A DNA stretch of 10,351 nucleotides from Flavobacteriales bacterium UBA2426 (GTDB taxonomy: Bacteria; Bacteroidota; Bacteroidia; Flavobacteriales_F; PHOS-HE28). The notes beneath the pieces were generated by a model that saw nothing but the letters and a program-made list of their open reading frames with translations, was not told where the DNA came from and did no database searches. The stretch lies in the NCBI GenBank assembly GCA_002342985.1, contig DDRC01000022.1, positions 553 to 10,903 on the forward strand. The letters are read 5' to 3'. Numbering within the stretch: position 1 is the first letter of the stretch; each line of letters begins with the position of its first letter. Positions 1 to 7,700 of this stretch are shown one piece after another. Both the position numbers and the translations under genes were made by a program.

Positions 1-93
1 GATCCAGATCAGTGGGGCACCCATCGCGGCACGGATTTTTCACACCTTGGCCCAACCATCGGTCACTTCACATGTGGCCTCAGCCCAATCGCT

Positions 94-666
94 ATGAAGA
101 CCCTCCGACTCCCCTCGCTCCTGTTCATGCTCCTGATCGGAGCGGCCTCCTTGCCCGCGTGCAAGGGCAAGCAAGCCGGTCCGCAAGGCACGAAGGTGAA
201 GACCCCCTTCTCCGGTAACAAGTATGAGAGCAACGCGAACTGGTTCCGCGGCACGGGACAGGGAGCCAGCGTGAAGCAGAACATTGCCCGGGGCAAGGCC
301 GATATCGACGCCAAGAACCAGGTGGCGGCTCAGGTGGGCACCAACATGCGCGCCGTCACGGATCAGTATTTGGGGCAGACCGAGAATGCCCGCGCAGCGG
401 ACGTTGCGGACAAGTTCCAGAGCCTGATCCGGGAGGTGATGAACACAGACCTCGCCGATCTCCGAAAGGTCGGTGAAGAGACCTTCTTCAATGAAACCAG
501 CCAAGAGTACACGGTTTATGTGGCCTACGAGATCAAGAAGGCGGCCATGTTCCGGTTCATGAAGAAGCAAGCCCGCACGGATGCGAAGGTGACTGAACAG
601 GAACTCAAGGTGATGGATGAAATCCTTGACCAGGAGATCAAGCGAGCGGAAGCCCTTCAGGACTAG
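94..666 (+). CDS. LPP20-like lipoprotein
   Basis: Predicted 190-residue lipoprotein. Residues 1-22 form a type II signal peptide: Lys2 and Arg5, then a hydrophobic stretch, then a lipobox Leu20-Pro21-Ala22-Cys23, with Cys23 the predicted lipidated residue. Residues about 60-148 resemble the LPP20 family. An Ala-rich helical stretch (ARGKADIDAKNQVAAQV, 65-81) is followed, after a second helix, by a beta-like segment (EYTVYVAYEIKK, 138-149). The C-terminal 40 residues are charged and helical. LPP20 proteins are envelope lipoproteins of mostly unknown function; here a periplasm-facing membrane location is an inference. The residues after Cys23 (Lys-Gly-Lys-Gln) lack the acidic run typical of surface-export signals in Bacteroidota. 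The frame is open to the left window edge, but the signal peptide fixes the start at 94. The stop (TAG) lies 3 nt from the stop of the convergent nuclease gene. The family call is by eye, without a profile search. Confidence 0.78.
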   Translation: MKTLRLPSLLFMLLIGAASLPACKGKQAGPQGTKVKTPFSGNKYESNANWFRGTGQGASVKQNIARGKADIDAKNQVAAQVGTNMRAVTDQYLGQTENARAADVADKFQSLIREVMNTDLADLRKVGEETFFNETSQEYTVYVAYEIKKAAMFRFMKKQARTDAKVTEQELKVMDEILDQEIKRAEALQD

Positions 667-669
667 CAG

Positions 670-2631
670 TCAGGGCGACACGAAGCGTCCCAAGGCCGTG
701 CCACTTCCTAAGGCGGTCCTGCAGCGCCACACATAGGCTCCTGCCGACAAACCGGAGAGCCGGACCCGGCGTTGATGCCCCTGCGCCTGGCTGGGTAGGA
801 TCACCGCTCGGCCCGCGGCATCGTAGACTTCGAGCGTGAAAGGCTCATCGCCCTCCCACTCCGCTAGCCCCTGGATGCCGTCGAACCGGAATCGCACGAT
901 GGGCGCCTCGGGGTTAGCCGGTATACCGGTCGGTATCATGGCAGCATCTATGCTCACGACCACGGGGTCATGGTCGCTGCTCCGGAACGGACCGGACTGG
1001 AACAAGGCCGAGCTCCTGTAATCCAGTGCGGGCGGCTCGTCGCTATTGATGTTCCACGGGGCGGCGCCGGTGATCGCACCGGCCATCTCCGACGTGCCAT
1101 ACGCATGATCCAGTGAGCCGAAGCGGTCGCCGAACCGATAGGTCCACGGCTGCGGCAGCGCACTGATGAGATCGACGTAGCCATTCGCCCGGAGCAGGTC
1201 CATGGGGTCCTCCTGGTCGTATGCATTGAAGTCGCCCACGATGAGCTGCGATGCGATGAAGGTGTTGGCCCGCAAGCCCGACCAATGGCCCATGAGCTCC
1301 TGTACCTGTGACCGGCGCAGTGCATTATAGCAGCCCTGACCATCGCCTTGGTCCAAGTTGCCTCCGAAAGCATCGTTGCAGAGCTTGCTGCGGAGGTGCG
1401 CAGTGCTGATAAGGAAGCGGCCGCCCGTGGCATTCACTTGGAACCCTTGGGTCAGGTGTGCCCGCTGGAACGTGGGCGTATTGATGGCGAATGTGGCGGT
1501 GACCGCTGTGAGGACGGATGGCTTGTAAAAGATGACCGACCGGGTATACGACCCGGGTGCTTCATGATCGATGCCGCTGTAGGTGCCCGCACCGACGGCG
1601 CTGTTGAGCCCAGTGAGCAGATCCTGCCAAGCAGCGGAGTTGTTCTCCATCTCGCAGAGGACGATTGCATCTGCATTGAGGGCTTGCAGGGCCGCGACGA
1701 GCTTGGTCCGCTGACGGGCAAGTTCCGACGGGGACTGGGCACCGCTGGACCCGAGCGTCGTGAAGTAGTTCCGCACGTTCCAAGAGGCCACGCGCAGTCC
1801 CCCTCCCACTGATGGTGCCGTAGGGCGTAACGCGTGCTGGAACGGCACCGTACCGGTCGGTTGGATACGATACGCGGAGAAGGCATAGTGCATCACGCCC
1901 GTGAGCCCGGTGATCGAACTGCCGCACCGGACAGTGCCTTCTGGACCGAGGAATGGGAGCGGATCGGGGTAGGAATCGGTCATCCCGTCATCGAGCAGGA
2001 TGGCGCTCCTCGCTTGCAAATCCACCGCGGCATTGACGGTGGCCGCATTGATGCCCCCTGTGCTGGTTGTGCCGCTGGCCACAGGGTCGTTGGGATCGAT
2101 GGTCTCGGTGGGGTGATACAGGCGGGAGGGTGCCAAGGTCAGCTCGCCGTACTGGGCCCAATCGTCGTTGCCGTTCACGATCAGCGGCTGGGGGAACCGG
2201 AGGAGCATGCCCTCGAATCGCTCCCAGTCATTCACGGATGGGATGGGCAGACTCACGTCCGTAGGCGCAACAGAACCCGAACCGACCACGGTGATTCCCG
2301 TTACGCTCGCGATCTCCGTTAGGCCCTGGAACTCCACCACCGTGCCGCTCACGCTGACGCGCTGGCCCGGGACAACTGGGATGGCGCCCGGCTGATAGAC
2401 GAAGATGCCATTGCTGGTCTGGTTGTCCGCATCGCAGCCTGGATCCTCTATGAAGAAGCCCTGGAGCGACCCGGAGCCGGGAAACACAGCGGTGACGATG
2501 CCCACTGCGGTAATGGTTTGGCCCGCCATCGGGCTGCTGGCGCCGTTGCCTTGGATGGAGCAGATCGGCGTCTGCCCGCTGGATGGAACCGCGGCCAGGA
2601 GAAGGCCCGGGACAACGAGCAATCGAAGCAT
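670..2631 (-). CDS. Secreted endonuclease/exonuclease/phosphatase-family nuclease (ExeM/NucH-like) with T9SS tail
   Basis: Predicted extracellular DNase/RNase of 653 residues. Residues 1-20 are a signal peptide (MLRLLVVPGLLLAAVPSSGQ), which is why the ATG at 2631 is chosen; an upstream in-frame start at 2769 would overlap folD and bury the signal peptide. Residues about 23-118 look like the OB-fold domain that precedes the nuclease in YhcR/ExeM-type enzymes. Residues 120-275 are the usual linker, with an ERFEGMLLRFPQ motif. The catalytic EEP (DNase I-like) domain spans about 278-562. Visible active-site motifs are SWN (283-285), the metal-binding Glu327, His412 in AHLRSK, DGQGCYNALR (430-439), GDFNAY (466-471), SLDHAYG (506-512) and the terminal SDHDP (552-556). 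All key acidic and His residues are intact, so it should be active. Residues about 595-653 (LEVYDAAGR, LSGLSAGAYVWR, ending GRFVSP) resemble a type A T9SS sorting tail. The gene starts 50 nt after folD on the same strand. The likely role is degradation of extracellular nucleic acid for nutrients or in biofilm turnover. Confidence 0.92.
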   Translation of the reverse strand: MLRLLVVPGLLLAAVPSSGQTPICSIQGNGASSPMAGQTITAVGIVTAVFPGSGSLQGFFIEDPGCDADNQTSNGIFVYQPGAIPVVPGQRVSVSGTVVEFQGLTEIASVTGITVVGSGSVAPTDVSLPIPSVNDWERFEGMLLRFPQPLIVNGNDDWAQYGELTLAPSRLYHPTETIDPNDPVASGTTSTGGINAATVNAAVDLQARSAILLDDGMTDSYPDPLPFLGPEGTVRCGSSITGLTGVMHYAFSAYRIQPTGTVPFQHALRPTAPSVGGGLRVASWNVRNYFTTLGSSGAQSPSELARQRTKLVAALQALNADAIVLCEMENNSAAWQDLLTGLNSAVGAGTYSGIDHEAPGSYTRSVIFYKPSVLTAVTATFAINTPTFQRAHLTQGFQVNATGGRFLISTAHLRSKLCNDAFGGNLDQGDGQGCYNALRRSQVQELMGHWSGLRANTFIASQLIVGDFNAYDQEDPMDLLRANGYVDLISALPQPWTYRFGDRFGSLDHAYGTSEMAGAITGAAPWNINSDEPPALDYRSSALFQSGPFRSSDHDPVVVSIDAAMIPTGIPANPEAPIVRFRFDGIQGLAEWEGDEPFTLEVYDAAGRAVILPSQAQGHQRRVRLSGLSAGAYVWRCRTALGSGTALGRFVSP

Positions 2632-2681
2632 GCCGCAAAGGACGGGGGTTCCGACGAAACGCCGATGAGCCTGAGCCGAGT

Positions 2682-3572
2682 CTATCGCGCAGCCTTCAAG
2701 GTGTTGAGCAGCAGGCTGGTGATGGTCATGGGGCCCACTCCTCCCGGAACGGGAGAGATCCATGCGCACTTGGGCGCCACCTCATCGAATCGTACATCGC
2801 CCACCAATCTGAACCCCGAAGCGCGGCTCTCGTCCTTGATGCGATGGATTCCCACATCGACCACCACGGCGCCTTCCTTCACCATGGCCGCGCCGATCAT
2901 TCCGGGCTTTCCCGCGGCCACGATGAGTATGTCGGCCTGCCGGGTGATGGAAGACAGGTCGCGGGTCCGGCTATGAGCCAAGGTCACCGTGCAATTGCCA
3001 GGCTCGGCATTCCGGCTCATCAGGATGCTCATCGGTGTCCCCACGATGTGGCTGCGCCCCACCACCACGCAATGCCGGCCATCGGTCTCGATGCCAAAGT
3101 GCTTCAGCAGTTCGCAGACCCCGCTGGGTGTAGCGGGCAGGAACCCGTCGTGCCCGAGCACCATGTTGCCGATGTTCACGGGATGAAAGCCGTCCACATC
3201 CTTCTCGGGCCGAATAGCCAATGTGATCCGGTCAGCTGAAATGTGCTTGGGAAGGGGCAGCTGAACGATGAAGCCATCCAGTCCCGAATCCTGATTCAGC
3301 CCCTGGATCCGTTCCAAGAGCTCCGCTTCGGTGGTGCTTCCGGGCAGCTGCACCAAAGTGCTGCGGAAGCCAACGGCAGCGCAGGCTTTCACCTTGGCCT
3401 CCACGTACGTCCTGCTGGCACCGTCCTCACCCACGAGCACAGCGGCCAGATGCGGGGCCCTGCCCCTCCTGGCCGTCACCGCTGCGGCCTCATGGGCGAT
3501 GACACCCTTGAGCGCCTCACTGCAGGCACGGCCATCCAGCAGCTGAAATGATCCAATGCCCTTTGCCTTCAC
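2682..3572 (-). CDS. folD: Bifunctional methylenetetrahydrofolate dehydrogenase/methenyltetrahydrofolate cyclohydrolase
   Basis: Cytosolic FolD, 296 residues and full length for the family. It interconverts 5,10-methylene-THF and 10-formyl-THF through NADP-dependent dehydrogenase and cyclohydrolase steps, supplying one-carbon units for purine, Met and formyl-Met-tRNA synthesis. Visible signatures are GEDGASRTYVEAKVKAC (48-64, with substrate-site Tyr56 and catalytic Lys60), DGFIVQLPLPKH (99-110), KDVDGFHPVNIG (124-135), PATPSG (146-151), the nucleotide-binding VVVGRSHIVGTPMS (169-182) and PVPGGVGPMTI (274-284). The start is GTG. Reading upstream in this frame, the first stop is the TGA at 3620-3618, which also ends the preceding gene, and no ATG lies between. 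The first residues (GTG-encoded MKAKGIGSF) precede the usual N-terminal QLLDG motif, so the start fits the family. It sits between a small secreted protein (45 nt upstream) and a nuclease (50 nt downstream), both co-directional. No key residue is missing. Confidence 0.97.
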   Translation of the reverse strand: MKAKGIGSFQLLDGRACSEALKGVIAHEAAAVTARRGRAPHLAAVLVGEDGASRTYVEAKVKACAAVGFRSTLVQLPGSTTEAELLERIQGLNQDSGLDGFIVQLPLPKHISADRITLAIRPEKDVDGFHPVNIGNMVLGHDGFLPATPSGVCELLKHFGIETDGRHCVVVGRSHIVGTPMSILMSRNAEPGNCTVTLAHSRTRDLSSITRQADILIVAAGKPGMIGAAMVKEGAVVVDVGIHRIKDESRASGFRLVGDVRFDEVAPKCAWISPVPGGVGPMTITSLLLNTLKAAR

Positions 3573-3617
3573 GGTGCGGAAGGTATGCGCGGCGAGCGGA
3601 TCCGCGATGCCGGATGA

Positions 3618-3932
3618 TCAGCTCTTCGGTCGGCGCAGCGTCCAGACATAGAGGTGCACCCCCTTGTCCAGCGCCACCACATCCTGGCTCAGCACCTGCC
3701 AGCCTTGGCCCTCCAAGTCCTGCACCTCTTTGAAGAAGGAGAGCATGTCCAGTTCGCGCTTTCCCATGTGCACGGTCTTCAGGTCGATGACCTTGGAAGG
3801 CGCTGCCGTGCTGAACACGCCCAGCTTGCGAATGCCCGGTGAGAATTCGACCGATGCATACTCATGGACCGTCTGCGCGGCACCGGCCGTGGCTAAGGCA
3901 AGCAGCAGGGCGAGCACTAGAAGCTTCTTCAT
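3618..3932 (-). CDS. Small secreted protein, possibly DUF4177-like
   Basis: Predicted exported protein of 104 residues that I do not recognise with certainty. Residues 1-19 are a clear signal peptide (MKKLLVLALLLALATAGAA, then QT), with cleavage after Ala19 or Gln20; there is no lipobox Cys. An upstream in-frame start (4064) would run across the neighbouring divergent gene and put 44 residues before the signal peptide, so the ATG at 3932 is preferred. The mature part of about 84 residues begins EYASVEFSPG. It contains a helical segment followed by DLEGQGWQVLSQDV (72-85) and ends with a beta-like strand, VHLYVWTLRR (92-101). The order 'YxxV ... helix ... L/EGWxV ... strand' is reminiscent of DUF4177-type small alpha/beta proteins, but this is a weak resemblance by eye. 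It is the first gene of a possible three-gene run with folD and the nuclease. It has no Cys in the mature chain, no predicted enzyme motif and no T9SS tail, so it is probably periplasmic. Confidence 0.75.
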   Translation of the reverse strand: MKKLLVLALLLALATAGAAQTVHEYASVEFSPGIRKLGVFSTAAPSKVIDLKTVHMGKRELDMLSFFKEVQDLEGQGWQVLSQDVVALDKGVHLYVWTLRRPKS

Positions 3933-3996
3933 GCCGCTAAGATCGTCGGGGGCGGCGGTGCTGCGCACCATGCTGCATGATCCGCACCTTTGATGC

Positions 3997-4647
3997 ATGC
4001 GAAGGCCTTGGTCCAAGTGGCTCAGTTGGGCATGGCCCATACCCGTGGCAGAGCGGATGGGCAAGCATGGACCGCTGGAGGTGCGCTATGAGGCCGGCCA
4101 GCTCGTCCTCAACAGTCCCAGCGGAAACCAATCGTTCGGGAGCCTGCATCGGGTGTGGCAGTCCGTCTTCAACCGGCTGAACCTGAAGGATTCGCCCCCG
4201 CAGAATGTACTGCTGCTCGGCTTGGGGGGCGGCAGCGTGGCACGCATCCTCCGGCAAGAACTCCGAGTGGCGGCACCGATTACGGCCGTGGAAATCGACC
4301 CGGCGATGGTGGAACTGGCCCAGCGGTACTTCCAATTGGATGCCATCACGGGGCTAAGAATCATCCAAGGGGACGCGATAATCCAAGCCCATGGACTGAC
4401 CGGACGGTTCGACCTGGTGGTGGTGGACCTCTTCGCGGACCTTGATCTTGCGAATGGGGTGGATACAATGGGTTTCGCCCACGCGCTCCGCAATCGGTGC
4501 GAGGGCGTACTGTGCTTCAACACAGTGGCTTACAATGGTCCAAGCCGGCGCCGTTGCGACAAGGTGAAGGCGAACCTTGAGCGGGTCTTCACTTCGGTGG
4601 ACGAATGGCGGCTGGAAGGCGTCAATAGGGTGTTCATCGCCCGCTGA
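3997..4647 (+). CDS. Spermidine-synthase-like SAM-binding protein (probable methyltransferase fold)
   Basis: Cytosolic Rossmann-fold protein of 216 residues. A short beta region (LEVRYEAGQLVLNS, 27-40) and a GNQSFGSLHRVWQ segment (43-55) precede the core. The core shows the nucleotide-binding loop LLLGLGGGSVARIL (72-85), the acidic motif AVEIDPAMVELAQRYF (97-112), GDA (125-127) and FDLVVVDLF (138-146). This is the motif order of the spermidine synthase superfamily. Two features of true aminopropyltransferases are not seen: the Tyr-His-Glu gate region is replaced by FGSLHRVWQ, and the Asp-Pro-x-Gly-Pro element after the catalytic Asp is replaced by ADLDLANG. A polyamine-synthesis role is therefore doubtful and a methyltransferase-like role is possible. 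ATG 3997 is the first start after an in-frame TGA at 3991. The N-terminal WLSWAWPIPVAER resembles the start of flavobacterial relatives as I remember them. The gene is divergent from the small secreted protein, with 64 nt between the two starts. Confidence 0.85.
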   Translation: MRRPWSKWLSWAWPIPVAERMGKHGPLEVRYEAGQLVLNSPSGNQSFGSLHRVWQSVFNRLNLKDSPPQNVLLLGLGGGSVARILRQELRVAAPITAVEIDPAMVELAQRYFQLDAITGLRIIQGDAIIQAHGLTGRFDLVVVDLFADLDLANGVDTMGFAHALRNRCEGVLCFNTVAYNGPSRRRCDKVKANLERVFTSVDEWRLEGVNRVFIAR

Positions 4648-4689
4648 ATGCAGTTCGCCAAGATTCGCCGAGGAGTACCCGAATGGCCC

Positions 4690-4697
4690 GACCTTTG
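4690..4697 (+). promoter_or_regulatory. Weak candidate Bacteroidota -7 box
   Basis: GACCTTTG matches the Bacteroidota -7 consensus TAnnTTTG at five of six fixed positions, and lies 16 nt before the ATG at 4714. No convincing -33 TTG is visible at the expected distance, so this is only a candidate. If real, it would give the giant surface protein its own promoter rather than read-through from the gene ending at 4647. Confidence 0.15.
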
Positions 4698-4713
4698 TGA
4701 ACCGGCGCTCAGA

Positions 4714-7700
4714 ATGAATCGACCGAAGCTCAGCGGATTACAGTGGCTGTTATGGGGAGCCGTTCCGCTCCTTTTCGGAATTCCACCCGCTTCGGCCCAG
4801 GTTTGCTCCATTGATTTGGGGCCCGATACGACCATCTGCGACGGCCAGACCGCGCAGCTGCAAGGGCCTCCGGGATTCCCGTCCTACGCATGGAGCACCG
4901 GGGCTTCGAGCCAGAATATCACCGTTTCAACGGCCGGCACCTACACCTGCCAGGTGAGCTACCCGACGGGCAATCTGGCAGTGAATGGCAACTTCAGTGC
5001 GGGCAACACGGGATTTTCCTCCATGTTCAACTACACGTTGCCATTGACCACGGATGGCAACTACTGGATCGGATCAAATGCGAACACCTTCCACAATCAA
5101 TGGAGCGGGACAGGGAACGGCCCGTTCCTGATGGTGAATGCCGGATGGATGCATCCCGGCTTCCGGTTCTGGTGCCAGACAATCAGCGTTTGCCCAGGCC
5201 AGACCTATACGATGACCTTCCGGGCCGCGTCACTGGCCGGCCAGGGGAATCCGACCTTGGCGGTGTTCGTGAACAACGTGTGGACCGGCGTGGACTTCAT
5301 CACCCCAGGTGCACAGGGGGTTTGGCAGACCTTCAGCACCACTTGGACAGCACCGGCAGGCATCACCTCGGCTGATTTCTGCGTGCAGGTATCCTCTGGC
5401 CACGGAATCGGCAATGATTTCGGCTTCGATGATGTCTCCATTTCAGCGAACGTGGTGCTTACGGACCAAGTGGATGTCTTCGTCACCCCCCTCCCGGCGG
5501 TCGACTTGGGGCCCGACCAAACCCTTTGCACCGGGCAGTCGGTGGTTCTGGATGCCACCCTGCCAGGTGCCACGTACGCGTGGCAGGACGGCAGCACGAA
5601 CGCCACGTACACGGTAAGCGCTCCCGGCACCTACGATGTAACCGTCTCGGCCAACGGGTGCTCCGCGTCAGACCTCGTCGATATCGCTTACAATCCCACC
5701 CCCGTGGTGGATCTGGGGCCGGACCAGACACTTTGCTCCGGTCAAAGCACCGGCTTCGATGCCACCACGCCCGGAGCCACCTACCTGTGGATGGATGGAA
5801 GCACGGGGTCGACCCATGGCGTGGATGCCCCCGGTATCTACGGCGTAACGGTTACGGTGAACGGCTGCTCGGCCTACGATGAGGCCGAAGTCACCTACAA
5901 TCCCACGCCGAACGTCGACCTGGGGCAGGACCAGTCCATCTGCGAGGGGGACCTCCTTTTCCTGGATGCCACGCTGCCGGGAGCCTCCTACCTCTGGAGC
6001 GACGGTTCCACGGATCCGGTGCTGACCGTGGGCGCCCCAGGGACCTATGGGGTCACGGTTGACCTCAACGGATGCAGCGCCTCCGATGCGGTGAATGTGG
6101 ACGTGACCCCGCTTCCCGTGGTGGATATCGGGCCTGATCAGACCATCTGCCCCGGCGAGACCATTACGCTGGACGCTGCGGTACCCGGGGCTACCTACCT
6201 CTGGAGCAATGGCGCCACCTCCTCGGCGATCACGGTTGGCACCCCAGGTGTCTATGCCGTTGAGGTGACCGTCAATGGCTGCACCGCAGTCGATGTGATG
6301 ACGCTAGGTAACCACGCCCTGCCCGTTTTCAACCTGGGCCCGGATCAGATTATCTGCGAAGGAGAGCTGACGGTATTCAGCACCAACGTCCCTGGCGCCA
6401 CGTACCTCTGGAATACAGGGTCAACCGCGAGCAGCCTGCAAACCGGTGCGGCCGGGACCTATTGGCTGGACGTCACCACGAATGGCTGCACGGTGCGTGA
6501 TACCATCATGCTCGCGGTAACTCCCCTTCCCTCGGTCGATTTGGGCAGCGACTTCAGTCTCTGCCCCGGGGAACAGGCCATACTCGATGCTACCGCTCCA
6601 GGGGCCACCTACCTGTGGAACACCGGCAATACGGGGCCAACCCTCCTGGCGGGCACCGGCGCATACAGCGTGGAGGTGACGGTGAACGGCTGCTCGGCGG
6701 ATGACGCCATCGTCATCGGCGCCCACCCCTCCGCCCAAGTCGATCTAGGTGGCGACCTGGTCCTCTGTCCCGGCGACCAAGTGCTCCTGGATGTGACCCA
6801 AGCCGGAGCGGCTTACCTCTGGCAGGACGGCAGCACGGGTCCGACTTACCAGGTGGGGTCCGCCGGAATGGTCGCCGTTGAACTGACCGACGCGAATGGC
6901 TGCCTGGCAACGGACGCAATCAGCGTGACCGTGACTTCCCCTACCCCTGTGAACCTCGGCCCAGACGCCGTGATCTGCAACGGGGACCAGCTCGTACTTG
7001 ACGCCACCGTAGCCGGGGCATCCAGTTACCTCTGGAGCACGGGTGCCCAGACCGCGACGATCACCATAGGCAATCCCGGCATCTATTCGGTGACGGTGAC
7101 GCAGGGTACCTGCACGGTGAGCGACGCCATTCAGGTTTCCGCCGTGGCTGCGCCGATCGTGGAGCTGGGGCCCGACCAGACCCTCTGCACGGGAGAGACC
7201 CTCACCCTCGATGCGAACTCGCCGTCCGCCAGCTACCAATGGAGCACGGGGGAGACCACACCTTCAATCGAGGTCACGCAGGGAGGTACCTTCAGCGTGG
7301 TGGTCACCAATGCCGCCGGATGCACGGCGACCGATGCAATCACGGTAGTGGAAGCCACGCCCGATGCCATCGACCTTGGACCCGACCTGGCGATCTGCGA
7401 TGGCCAGCAGGCCGTCCTGGACGCTGCGCTTCCGGGGGCCATCTATTCCTGGAGCACGGGCGCCACATCGAGCAGCATCACCGTAGGGACCTCCGGAATC
7501 TACTGGGTTGAGGCGACCCAAGGCAACTGCACGGTGAGTGACACCCTCTCCGTGCTGGTGAATCCGTCCCCGACCGTCGACCTCGGGCCTGACCTGACAC
7601 TCTGTTCAGGCGAGCCGGTGGTGCTGGACGGCAGCTTCCCTGGCGCGACATACCTGTGGAGTACAGGCGATGCATCCCCTACCCTCCAAGTCAGTGCTGC

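Noticed and set aside
1..93. Possible end of an upstream gene in the open plus frame at the left edge
   Set aside because: The frame is the same as the lipoprotein's and shows no recognisable protein pattern; 93 nt are too few to support a gene.
40..570. Long open frame on the minus strand over the lipoprotein gene
   Set aside because: It is antisense to a gene with a clear signal peptide and family pattern, has no recognisable domain, and such shadows are common in GC-rich DNA.
1348..2322. Plus-strand open frames opposite the nuclease gene
   Set aside because: Their composition is rich in Gly/Arg/His with no motif, while the opposite strand encodes intact nuclease catalytic motifs across the same bases.
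3596..3605. Perfect 10-bp palindrome GCGGATCCGC between the small secreted protein and folD
   Set aside because: It has no loop, no T-tract and a length expected by chance in GC-rich DNA, so it is neither a convincing terminator nor an operator.
3985..3992. CACCTTTG as a -7 promoter box for the spermidine-synthase-like gene
   Set aside because: It ends only 4 nt before the ATG, which would give a leaderless or truncated transcript, and no TTG -33 element is visible upstream.
4648..4713. In-frame ATG directly after the preceding stop as the start of the giant protein
   Set aside because: It would put 22 residues, including acidic ones, before a well-formed signal peptide; the ATG at 4714 places the signal peptide at the N-terminus.
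6421..7239. Minus-strand open frames across the Ig-like array
   Set aside because: They recur with the repeat period because the GC-rich repeats lack stops on that strand; they have no start signal or domain and vary from unit to unit.
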